A DNA stretch of 64,000 bases, taken from positions 15,140,001 to 15,204,000 of the forward strand of contig JALMGJ010000006.1 of NCBI GenBank assembly GCA_023362775.1, given 5' to 3'. This document shows positions 23,301-35,300 of this stretch, piece after piece (position 1 is the first letter of the stretch; the number at the start of each line of letters is the position of its first letter). The translations under genes and the position numbers were made by a program. The notes under the pieces are model-generated. The model made no database searches. It saw only the letters and a program-made list of their open reading frames with translations, and had not been told where the DNA came from. The stretch is from Charina bottae (taxonomy: Eukaryota; Chordata; Lepidosauria; Squamata; Charinaidae).

Positions 23301-26300
23301 TCTAAAAATTATTTCTTATAGAATAATATATAGAGTAGAATTCAGGTAGCATTTGATCAGAAAGCGCATGTTTATTTGATTTATAGTTCTCAAACAAAAG
23401 TCATGCTATTTTATCTCTCAGTGGTCACAAATACTTTGAACATGGCAGTGTCCTTGGCTGGCTAGAGCCTGCCTGAACCTCCTCATTACAACCAGCATGG
23501 CAGGACCTGAACTTCTTTTGTACCATCAGATCTGAAGCCCTTTTACATGCGATTGCCTCTGCCAGTTAAGGCTGAAGGTCCACCTTACATATGCCCTCGA
23601 GTTTAATTCTGTTGCCTCTTCTACTCACATTCTCCCTAGGTAATAGAAAACTTGCTTTACATATCCCACTCTCACTAACTGATGGCTGCCTTGCAGACAT
23701 TATATTCCTCCCCAGGAAACTCTTGCACCTGGCAGAAAGTCATTTTTAGAAAATTATTAAATCACCTCTTTTAAATGCTGTATTCAATTTTTTGGTGAAA
23801 ATTATTTTCATCGGGCTATTTTTAAAAAAAATAGATAATGGTACCTATTTCTTGGAAAGAGGTACTTCAGTTATATTATTCATCTACATTAAAGGAGGAA
23901 AATGAAGATTCTAAAAATGTTGGATGTGGTAAAATTCATATGTCAACAGACTTGTTGATGAGATCTTGTCATTGCCTTCTAATCTGCTTGAGTGGAATTG
24001 AGGACACTAAAGCACACCAGTTCTACTGTCATCATCCATTGTTTCTTGGACTGTTGTTCAGTGTTTTCCATTTCAATTATGGCAAATTTAATTTGAAAAT
24101 ATCTGGGAAAATCCTGTCTTTTGTCTTCATGAACTTATCCTCCACTATTGACCTGATGTTATTATTAATTGCTGTGAGTGCTGTGATGAAAAGATGTGAT
24201 AAATTTAATGAATGAATGAAGGGATCAGAAATACAGAGTAAGGGTTAGTTAGGGTTAAGGTCTGCAGAATTGATGCTATAGCAATTTATGAAAGAATCAC
24301 TTATTGACCTAGATTAGCTGTGGATCACATAATGAAATATTGCTACTATTCATTGAAATGCTTATATACAAGCTTTTATACACACACACACACACGCACA
24401 TATACACACAGAGAAAATATATGCTTTATATTTAAGTGTCTTTTGCTTCAAGTTCTCTTTAGTTTTTTTCTTTCTATATTACTTTCTATATTAAAAAAAA
24501 GAAACTGAAATACAGAAAAGGGCTTTGCAGTATATGCCATTTAGATTCACTTTGCCAGAGAGTGAGATTTCTCTTCCTGGATAGTGAAAACGGGCACAAT
24601 TTCCCCCCCCCCACTGGTATCAAACAAAAAAGGATGTATGTGATGACATTAATCTTTTGAATTTGCAATCTTGCACCTGACAATCAGGCTGGTTTCTCAT
24701 AATACACTAAATTAAAATGAGGCATGATTGTTTGTGATTCAGCATGTCGTGAGAAACCCTATTGGCAGGTGAATCAGGCATTTGCATTAACCGGTGATAT
24801 GTTTTACTCATATTCATTTGGGCACAGTATATTATGAAGACCCAGCAATTGTGCTTTGTTAATTCAAGTTCAGGGTTGAGTGTGTAGTGTGAATTCAAAT
24901 AAATAGTAAAAGCATCCCATAGTGATTGGCTTGCGGTGTAATTTGCTTCTCTTTTGTTTGTTTTTTCCTTCCCAGATGGTGAGTTTCTTCTCAGGTTATG
25001 TGTATGTGTGTGAAGAGTGCTTTTTCACTGCTTATGAAAAGGCAGTGGTGAATTCAAATCCAGGCATCTTGGGAGGGTTGAGTTGCCCATCTCTGAATTT
25101 GGAGAGCTGTTGGCTTTTGATTGAGGGGCGTGGTGGCTCAGCGGGTAAGACGCCAGGCTTGTCTATCGGAAGATCGCAAGTTTGGAGGTTCGAATCCCTA
25201 GCCCTGCGTGCGGAGTGAGCTCCCGCACTAGCTCCAGCTCTTGCCAACCTAGCAATTTGAAAGCATGCAAATGCAAGTAGATGAACAGGTACCACTTCGG
25301 TGGGTAGGTAACAGCGTTCCGCGTGTGTCATGCCGGCCACATGACCGTGGAAGCGTCTTCGGACAACGCTCGCTCTATGGCTAACAAACGGAGATGAGCA
25401 CCGGCCCCTGGAGTCAGAGATGACTGCACAAATGTGCGGAGGGAACCTTTACCTTTACCTGGCTTTTGATTAAGGGGGAAGAGAATATCTGCTAACTTGG
25501 CCCTTTAAATCAGTTTAGAGCTCCTGTACATGAAGCAGTCCAGAGACTGCTCTGAAGGAACATGCTGTGATTTCACTGCTGAAGCAGAGCAGATATCACC
25601 ATAAGCTGCCTTCATAGGCAAGCACCTGGAGACCATATGAAAGCTACTCTACAATCTGATGAAAAACTTAGCAGATAGGTTTTAATTATCATTGCCCTCT
25701 TCAGAATGCTGCTCTTGTGAATATTGTAATGGCACGGTGAAATTTAAAGTGGAAGAACCCATCATGAACGTAACTGATTACATGCCACAAAGGACAGTCC
25801 CAACCTGGAGAACCCAAATATGCAGACAGTCTGTGGAGTGTAGCCAGAGATTTGCTTCACCACCTTTAGTCAGCCATGAAGTTCAGTAGATGACCATGAC
25901 GATCTAGTTCACATACCTGGCTAAGCTATGGCTTACTTAATCATGGCTTTTTGAATAAGCCCCAATTTCTTGGGTACATCCAATATGCTAAGCCCTAAAC
26001 CTATGTTTACAAGTCGTCATGGCTGATTTCACTTAGCATACTAAGCCAAAACCAAAGTAACCACTTTGTGGCTCGGTGTGCTGGTGAATCAGTCCATTGT
26101 CTGAGATTTAACTTTGAACCAACTACAATAGATTACAAGACTATTGAGTCATGTTTATTATCTTAATTCAGGGATAACCAACTGGTGCCTGCACAGCTCC
26201 CCGCCCCATCAATATTTTTAAATAAATTAATGTCTTCCTTTTCCATTCTTCATAAAAATCAGAGCAAAGGAAGAATTATGCACGGGACAGTATCAGCAGC

Positions 26301-29300
26301 ATTTCAGAGATAACACAATACCATGTGGAGGTAAGAATTTTTTATTATTTTACCTTCTTCTTTTTTATGTATGTCAGATACGTACATACCGTAGATAGAA
26401 ATGGCTGGGTTTTCTGTTCTCTCCTTTTTATTTTGTAAACAACTTATTTTGCTTTTTCAAAAAGAATCTCTCCAAAAGTATAAGTATCTGCTTTCCTGAC
26501 CCTTTTGTAAACATGCATCTCCTCCTTCTCTTTCCTCTTTGGGCAACCCAATGCCTATCAGCACCTGACCACTTTTGTTCTGGATCGGAAAGAAGCCATG
26601 ATCACAGTTGATGATGGAATAAGGAAGCTGAAACTCCTGGATGCCAAAGGCAAGGTCTGGACGCAAGACATGGTTCTTCAAGTGGACGACAAAGCTGTCA
26701 GTCTAGTGGACTTAGAATCCAAGGTAAGGACTCATGAATAGGGTTGATGTGTTTTCAGAGTTGGGTGAAAAGAGAAATCCATCTTGGGAAATGGAAAACA
26801 TTTTCAGGGTTTTGATTAGAGCTGGGCATAAATTATCTGATGAAATTATCCAACCAATTTGTGAGCAGAGAAATTGGATTTATGGACAATTTCTCTCAAT
26901 TTTGCCTGGGAAGGAGAAATTCTCCAGCCATGAAAGAATATTTATTCTCCTTTTCTTCTTTGAAAAAATGTCAAAAGCAAATCATCATTCATGAAACAGA
27001 ATGAGAAATAGTAGGGGAAAAAATCAGGAGAACCCATCCTTCTGGCCCTAATTTTATATTATTTTTGCTAACTTCTTTACTGTTGGCATATCTTGAGTAA
27101 GAGTATATATTGGGGCACCCAATATATTGGGATGGTGAGGTAAGGCCTTTAACCACATTTAAGAATTTTTCACCTCCCTCTCTCCTCCCGCTTCTTCCCC
27201 CCATTCCCCTTGCAGAATGAACTTGAGAACTTCCCCTTGAGCACAATACAGCATTGCCAAGCTGTGATGAATTCATGCAACTATGACTCCATCCTTGCTT
27301 TAGTGTGCAAAGAGCCATCGCAAAGTAAAGCAGACCTCCATCTTTTCCAGTGTGATGAAGTCAAGGTAGGGCGAAATGCAGCAGTTGAACACCTGGAGCT
27401 AGAATATATTATTATTTGCTTGCTTGCTCATTTATTTTGCCCCATAGCCTTACGCCAGCTGTCCTCAGTCTGTCACCTTCCAGACATGTTGGATCTGAAA
27501 TTCTTAAACAGCAGGAAATTCTGGAGGCTGTACTACCAATGCACTTGGAAGATGGTGGACTATGGAAAACTGACTTATGCCATTCATACCTAAAAACTAC
27601 TGGGTCAGAACAAGATCCATTTAGGTCTTTTTTGACCAGTGACCAGAGAGATGACAGTATACATTAACAAGCAGCAGGATGTGACTCTCAAAGGTTATTC
27701 AGCACACCAGATTTGAAGATTCTCCTTCCAGATATACTGGACATTGTTCATCACACCCTTTCCCCTTCTATATATTTCATTGTCATATATTGCTGCAAAA
27801 GGTTTTATATTCAGAATGGAGAACACTCTGCTTCTATCTTTTGACAGTATTTAGAGATACACTATTTAGACCAACACATTGCAGAGAAGAAAGCTTATAT
27901 TCCAAATATAATGGTACTTTCTCTTCTGGCACCATATATATCACCTTCCAAGAACAGTTTGAGTTATATCTATTCTTTGAAGAAAATATTTTAGCTTGGA
28001 AATTGTGAGTTATTGTCATTTGCTGTTAATTACCAAGGTTTGGGGGCTTTACTATGGAAATCCACTGGATCTCTATCAGAAATGCATACTTTATGAACTG
28101 TATTTTAACCCAGAAGTGTAACTTCTGCTTTTCTTACCAGTAGCATGTAAAATTCCTGATGTGTTACTGCTGAAAACAGGAGAGGCAAAAGTTAGAAAAA
28201 GAGAATGAAATATATAGCCCCCATATTATTTAAATTCCGTCTTGAAAGATCTTCAGGATTTTGTGAAGTTCATTTTTAAATATTTTATGGTGTCATAAGA
28301 CACTCTTTGTTTTGTGGAGTCCTTGGTGCCCTCTGAGCCTTGCTGTTTTGTTTTCCTTACAGCCAACTAAATGGTGGTTCCTCTCGAGTCGAATTTCTGT
28401 ATTCCTTTCTAGTAAAGTCAAATCTTCCTTCAAGTTGAGCACAATTCCTGGATGACTTCATAGACATATCCATGTAGTTTGTTGGCAGCCATACAGAGGT
28501 GGCTTACCATTGCCCTTTTCTTTTCAAAAGTGGGAAATAAGCTCATTCAGCAACATTTAATGAGTCTGAGTAATAGAATACAAAAAAATGAATCAGGAAT
28601 TGTTGACCTTCATTAAATTTGAACATTCATCACAAATGATCAGAAATACAAAGCGTCATTCTCCAAGTGCTAGTAAGCATATTTGTTAATGGTTCTTTCT
28701 TTCTCCAGGAGCTATAACTCCTAATATTGTCTCATCTTTTTGGTCTAGTGGTTAAGGTGCTGGGCTGGAAACCAGGAGCCTGAGAGTTCTAGTCCCACCT
28801 TAGGCATGAAAGCCGGCTGGGTGACCTTGGGCCAGTCACTCTCTCTCAGCCCTAGGAAGGAGCCAATGGCAAACCAGGAGACTGTGAGTTCTAGTCCCGC
28901 CTTAGGCATGAAAGCCGGCTGGGTGACCTTGTGTCAGAGATCACCCGATCTCTGCCAAAAAGGCAAGCAGACAAAGAGTTCATCAGGAGACTGGAAGATC
29001 GACTCGCGCTCATCCAACGATCGGGAATACACATCTGGCCGAGCGTTGCCTAGACAACCGACAGAGTGACCTCATGGGCACGCAGCAAAGGACACTGGGG
29101 GAGGGAAAGGTTTAAAGGTGCTTGTTGTTCCTGTTACCTGCATTCCAGTCTTTGTTCATGCTAGGGCTAACTCTGTATTCTATAATAAACTCTTCTGCTT
29201 CTAAGAACTCTGGTGCCTGGGAGTTACTTCAGCGCAGAGAGATTATAGCGATCAGAAGGAGCGCCTTACATAAAGACTGGAATCAATACACCAACCGGTT

Positions 29301-32300
29301 TTCCCGGGAGCGAACCCGAAAATTTTCGTAAGCTCCACGGTAGAGACCGGCGTCCACGCACCTCGACCAACGAACCGAAGAAATAAAAAATTTTCGGAAG
29401 GAGGAACCAGCAGCTGAGCGGCGGCGAAAGAGCGGCTTTCCCTAAGCAGCTGAGCGGCGGCGGAAGAGCGGCTTTCCCCCAAGTAAGTGAGCGGCGGAGG
29501 AAGAGCAGCTTTCCCCAAACAGCTGAGCGGCGGCGGAAGAGCGGCTTTCCCCAAGCAGCTGAGCGGCGGAGGAAGAGCGGCTTTCCCCAAACAGCTGAGC
29601 GGCGGCAGAAGAGCGGTTTTCCCCAAGCAGCTGAGCGGCGGCGGAAGAGCGGCTTTCCCCCAAGTAAGTGAGCGGCGGAGGAAGAGCGGATTTCCCCAAA
29701 CAGCTGAGCGGCGGCGGAAGAGCGGCTTTCCCCAAGCAGCTGAGAGGCGGCGGAAGAGCAGCTTTTCCCAAGCAGCTGAGCGGCGGCGGAAGAGCGGCAG
29801 CGCGCAAAACAGCTGTGAGGCGGCGATCCCTCAGCTGAGCGGCGGCAGCAGCGCAGTAGCAGGATCCGGCTTTCCCCCGAACAGCTGAGAGGCGGCGATT
29901 TCTCAGCTGAGCGTCGGCAGCAGCGGAAAAAAAAAAAAAAAAAAGCAGGATCCGGCTTCTTTAAACAGCGGAGAGGCGGCGATCCCTCAGCTGAGCGGCG
30001 GCAGCAGCGCAGAAGCAGTTCCCCAAGCAGCTGAGCGGCGGCGGAAGAGCGGCAGAGACGAGCAGCGGATACCACGCGGCGGCAGACGGCGGCGGAGACC
30101 ACGTGGTGGCAAAGCGGGGCAGAGACCAGCTGAGCGGGCGAACAGCGGATACCAGGCGGCGGCAGACGGCAGCGGAGACCACGTGGCGGGAAAGCAGCGA
30201 CCAGCGTTCCCAAGCAACAAGCGGCCAGCGGACAGCACACGGCGACAGACGGCGGCGGAGACCACGTGGCGGCAGAGCGCATCTACGCTGAGAGGCGAGT
30301 AAACCCCAACGATTCCAATAGTGCAGACAACACCCCAATCCCGAAAGATCGAATGGAGTCCCAGGATATCAAGTCAGGGGAGGCAGTCCGGGAAGAAGTA
30401 GAGATAGCTGAGGCATGTGAACCTGGACCCAGCTCAGCCTCCACGCAGGAAAAGGTACAGGGGGGGACCAAAAAGAAAATAAAGACTAAAAATATTGAAA
30501 CACCTAACACCCCCCCGCATCCCAAACCCCACGGAACTTTGAAAGCAGACTGGTCAGTGGGAGTGGGCGAAGGGATGGAGGGACACAAAGTGCAGAAAAA
30601 CAAAAAGCGTGTAACCCAAACACAACGAATTGGGGCAATTGAAGACAAAGTGTCTCGCATGGACTATAAGGTAGAGGAATTAAGTGAGAGGCTTAATGTG
30701 CTCATCTCACTCTTGGAGGGGAGGGAGAGGGCGATACCCAAAACAGGTTCACCCCCTCCCGAAGAGAATAGCAACTTAACAGATTATGAGGAAGAATCGG
30801 AGGAGGAAGACGAAGAAGAGTCAGATGCATTCCCACCCACCCTGCAATGGAGGTCGCCGGGCCGTAGGACGGCACCGGTGGGGTTGCGAGAGCTGAAAAT
30901 GAAATTCGATGGAGACCCCAAAACTTTAGCATGCTTCATAACTCACGTAAAAGGGTTTATGGAAGAATTTGAAAGCGACTTTCACACAGAAGAAGCGAAG
31001 GTTAGATATGTGTCTTGTTTTTTGAAAGGGGAAGCGGCTAGCTGGCTCGTGAAATTGCACGATACCAAGGCAAGCGTACTGCGGGACTTCGATAAGTTCA
31101 TGCGGGCCCTGCGGACCCGGTTTGAAGACACACTAGCTAAAGTGTCGGCCAAAGTGCGCCTCCGAAACCTTGACCAGGGAAAAAGCACTGTGGCGGAATA
31201 TGCTATGGAGTTCAAAAGAATCCTTAGCGAACTACCGCAATGGCCGGAAGAATTTCAAATTGAATTCTTCCAGTACGGCCTGAGACAAGACTTGTTAGAA
31301 CTCATGGTGGGGAGGGAAGAACCAAAAACACTAGAAGGCTGGATTCAACTGGCGGGTCGTATCGAACAAAGCCAAACACAGCTGATGTCCATTAAAAGGT
31401 TCAAACAATTGAAGAAGAAACCTGAACCCACCACACACCCCGCCCGGATGGAGTTCAAGCAAAAACAATGGGAAGAGGAAAGAAATCGAAGAGCAAAAGT
31501 TGGCGGTTGTTTTCGATGCGGACGGATAGGACACCTCATCAGTAACTGCCCACAGAACGGGACGACGACCAGAGGGAAGTCACAATCAAAGAATCCCCCA
31601 GAGAAGAAAAGAGAAAAAGAGGCGGGGGACAAGCGCAAAGGCACTGCGGCAGCCATGGCGAAATGGAGCCACCCCACATACGTGGACGAAGACAGTGACA
31701 GTGAAGAATCAGACTACGAACTTCAGATGGCGGGAAACGAAAAAGGTCTGCTTTAAAGTGCGCCGCGGGGCAGGCCTTCACAAAAGGGCGCAACGAGAAG
31801 ATTTGCCGCAACCCCACAATGCACATCCAGGTACGCCTAAAAGCTGTGGGGGGGAGGAGGAAGTACTCTGGGTTGGCAATGCTTGACTCGGGCTGCTCAA
31901 GGAGTTTGATGCACCCGGATGTGGCTGACTCATTGGGACTGAGACTTTTTGAACTAAAAACGCCCATTACCTTCTGTCAGTTGGATGGTTCTGAGATGAA
32001 AGGGGGGCCAGTGGAGCAGTATACGGAGGAAGTACAAATGACTCTGGGAAACCACGTAGAAACTTTGAGGTTCATTGTGGCCCCCATTGCAACAAGACCC
32101 ATAGTGTTAGGACTGAAATGGCTGAGAGCTAGAAATCCTAGGGTGGATTGGGTCTCCGGGGAAATTGATTTTGTGGACGGAACTTATGGAGGGACGCGCA
32201 AAGAAAGAGATGTAGATGACTGGGAAGTGGGGGCAGCTGGGATGGAATTTTGGAACGAGGATTGGGAACAAGGGGACGAAAGCAACCCACAGGCAATCCC

Positions 32301-35300
32301 AGAAAAATACCTCCCAGTGAGTGAAGTGTTTGGTAAGCAAGAATGCGACCAAGAGCCCCCCCATAGACAGTCAGATGCAACGGTAGACCTCATCCCTGGG
32401 GCACCGTTCCCGAAACCCAAGATGTATGCCATGACTCAGAAAGAACTAGCGGAACTCCGTAAGTTCATTGATAAAAATTTGGCACGTGGCTTCATTGAAC
32501 CAGCCAATTCCCCGTTAGCGGCCCCAGTGTTATTTAGAAAAAAGAAAGATGGGTCACTACGGTTGTGCACAGACTACCGGGGGCTCAATGCAATTTCAGT
32601 CACTAACCAGTACCCCCTACCCTTACTGAAAGACATGTTAGCCCAACTATCGAAAGGGAAGGTCTTCACGAAGTTGGATGTAAGGGAAGCATATTACCGG
32701 GTACGCATGAGGGAGGGGGATGAGTGGAAAACCGCATTCAATTGCCCACTAGGATCATTTCAATACCGGGTGCTCCCGTTTGGGATTGCGGGCGGACCGG
32801 GAATCTTCATGAGATTCATAAACGAGGTATTGTATGAATTTTTGTACAAAGGGGTAATTGTATATTTAGATGATATCTTAATTTTCTCGGAAAACCTAGA
32901 AGAGCATATGGAACTGGTCAAAAAGGTGCTAGAAAAGTTATTAGAAGCAAAATTGTTTGTCAAACTGGAAAAGTGTGAGTTTCACAAGGACAAACTAGAC
33001 TTTCTGGGGTACCGCATCTCGAATGCGGGCATTGAAATGGACCCTGAGAAAGTCAAGGCGGTTTTAGGGTGGCAACCCCCCCGAACGCGCAGGCAGCTCC
33101 AAGCATTTCTGGGATTTGCTGGGTTCTACAGGCAGTTTATCCCAGATTTCGCGCAGATTGCGCTACCCCTAACCGACTTGCTGAAAACAAAAGGCAAGGG
33201 GAAAAACGCAAAAGCCCCACCACCAAGCACAAAATTAGTGTGGACCCAGGAATGCCAAGAAGCTTTTGATAAGCTAAAGGCATTGTTCACGGAGGAGCCC
33301 ATCCTCAAGCATCCTGAGCCTGACAAACCGTTCGTAATTCACACGGACGCGTCACTCAATGCAGTTGGGGCCATTTTACTACAAGCAGATGACAGGGAGA
33401 AATTGAGACCATGTGCCTACATTTCTCGGAAATTTAACGAAACAGAAAAAAGATGGCATGTTTGGGAAAAAGAGGCATTCGCAGTAAAACACGCGTTAAG
33501 CACGTGGCGACACCTCTTGGAAGGGACAGCTGAGCCGTTTCAGGTGTGGACGGATCATAAAAATTTGGAAGCCCTCAAATCCCCGAGAAAATTGAACCCT
33601 AAGCATCTCAGATGGGCAGAGTTCCTGAGTAGGTTCAACTTCACGTTGAAATATTTCCCTGGGGGAAAAAACCTCCTGGCGGACGCGCTTTCGCGCCTGC
33701 CGCAGCATGAAGGCAAGATGGAGGAGATCTTTGAGTCTATAATCCCTCCCCAACCAGGGGAGGAGCAGACGCAACTGGTACCAGTGGTCAGGGGAGAGGG
33801 GAATTTGGCTGTCACCCGGAGCAGCGCGAAACACAGGACGGACTGTGATTCATTCGCAGGAGACCTGCGAGCGGCAACAGTTACTGACACTTGGTGGGTG
33901 GAGCACAAACACACGCTAGAGGAGCGAGATGGCATGGGTTGGAAAGACAAGAAAGCATACGTCCCCGAATCCTTAAGACAAAGGGTTTTGAGTATGCACC
34001 ACGACCACAAAACGGCAGGCCACTTCGGCTTCCTAAAAACACTACATTTAGTCAGGGGAAAGTTTTGGTGGCCATCGTTGCGTGCGGACGTGAAAGCGTA
34101 TGTGCGAACATGCCCCACATGCGCCACAGCAAAAAGGAAAATGGGCAAACCCACAGGAAAACTACAGGAGGTAGCTAGCCCAACACAGCCATGGAAGCAA
34201 ATTGCCATGGACTTCATAGTGGACTTACCAGTGAGCAACAAATACACGGCCATCTGGGTAGTCACAGACCTCTTTTCCAAACAGGCACACTTCATTGCAT
34301 GCAAAGGCATACCGAACGCCCAGAAGCTAGCGAGACTGTTCATCCAACACATCTACAGGGCCCACGGAACGCCGGAACGCATAATCAGCGATCGCGGCAG
34401 CACGTTCACATGCAAATTTTGGAGGGCATTTTTGAAGTTAATTGGATCAGAACAGGGGCTTAGTAGTGCGTTCCATCCGTGCACAGACGGAGCTAGTGAA
34501 CGCCTTAACGCCACACTGGAACAGTACTTGAGATGTTACATAAACTACCAACAAACTGATTGGGCAGAACTCTTGCCGTTCGCAGAAGTCGCGTACAACA
34601 ATGCGCTCCATCAAAGCACAGGGCTTTCACCATTCAAAGCGGCTACAGGGCAGGATTTTGTAACAATACCTGAATTGGCAATGACCCAGAGCACTGACTT
34701 AGAGCAACCTCTGAGAGCAGATGAATGGGTCGAAAGAATCACTAGCAACTGGCCAATAATGGTAAAGACACTAGAAGAAGCTAAGGCTAATTACAAAAAA
34801 CATGCAGACTGCAAACGGGAGAAAGAATGGGAATTGAGAGTTGGGGACAAGGTGTACTTATCCACCAAAAACTTACGGTCCACGCAACAGTCACGAAAAC
34901 TAGCGGCCAAGTTCATAGGCCCATTTAAGATCCTGGCAGTAATTAACCCAGTAACGGCCAAACTGGAACTGCCAAAGGCTCTGAGAAAGATACACCCCGT
35001 GTTTCACATTAGCCTGTTGAAACAATACCATGCTTCACATCAGTGGCACCCAGAACCAGAAGCACCCACACCAATACTGGTGGAGGGAGAACCACATTTT
35101 GAGATAGACAGGATCTTGGACTCGAGATGGCACAGGGGGCAGCTGCAATACCTAGTCAAATGGACCCATCTCCCGATTGGCGACAGAGAGTGGGTCAACG
35201 CCAAACACACACGCGCCCCTAAATTGGTTAAGAAGTTCCATAAAGAGTTCCCAGACAAACCCCAGTGAATGGAAATAGTCTGGTTTGTATATAGGGGGGG

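Larger units (their letters stand above)
20569..26262 (+). other. EPS8: EPS8 intron 2
   Basis: A 5.7-kb intron with an ATTC microsatellite, an old antisense LINE-like tail, two Sauria-type SINEs of opposite orientation with clear target duplications and one fold-back MITE. The stretch 22890-25080 holds nothing I recognise apart from a CA repeat near 24381. Confidence 0.85.

Noticed and set aside
25123..25200. tRNA-like sequence with A and B boxes
   Set aside because: Part of a Sauria-type SINE with a target duplication and BovB-like end, not a functional tRNA gene. The same holds for the heads at 28740, 35803, 60791 and 62775.
29487..29888. A plus-strand open frame of 12-residue repeats ([12 protein letters not shown] type)
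   Set aside because: It starts at GTG, lies in an ATG-free leader, and is open only because the repeat unit is a multiple of three and stop-poor.
29266..30282. A 338-codon open frame on the minus strand of the retrotransposon leader
   Set aside because: It is the antisense of the 36-bp GC-rich array. Its leucine/serine/proline repeats follow the DNA period and it resembles no known protein.
33496..34352. Long minus-strand frames within pol (up to 265 codons)
   Set aside because: Shadows of the intact Pol frame on the other strand, with no domain of their own.
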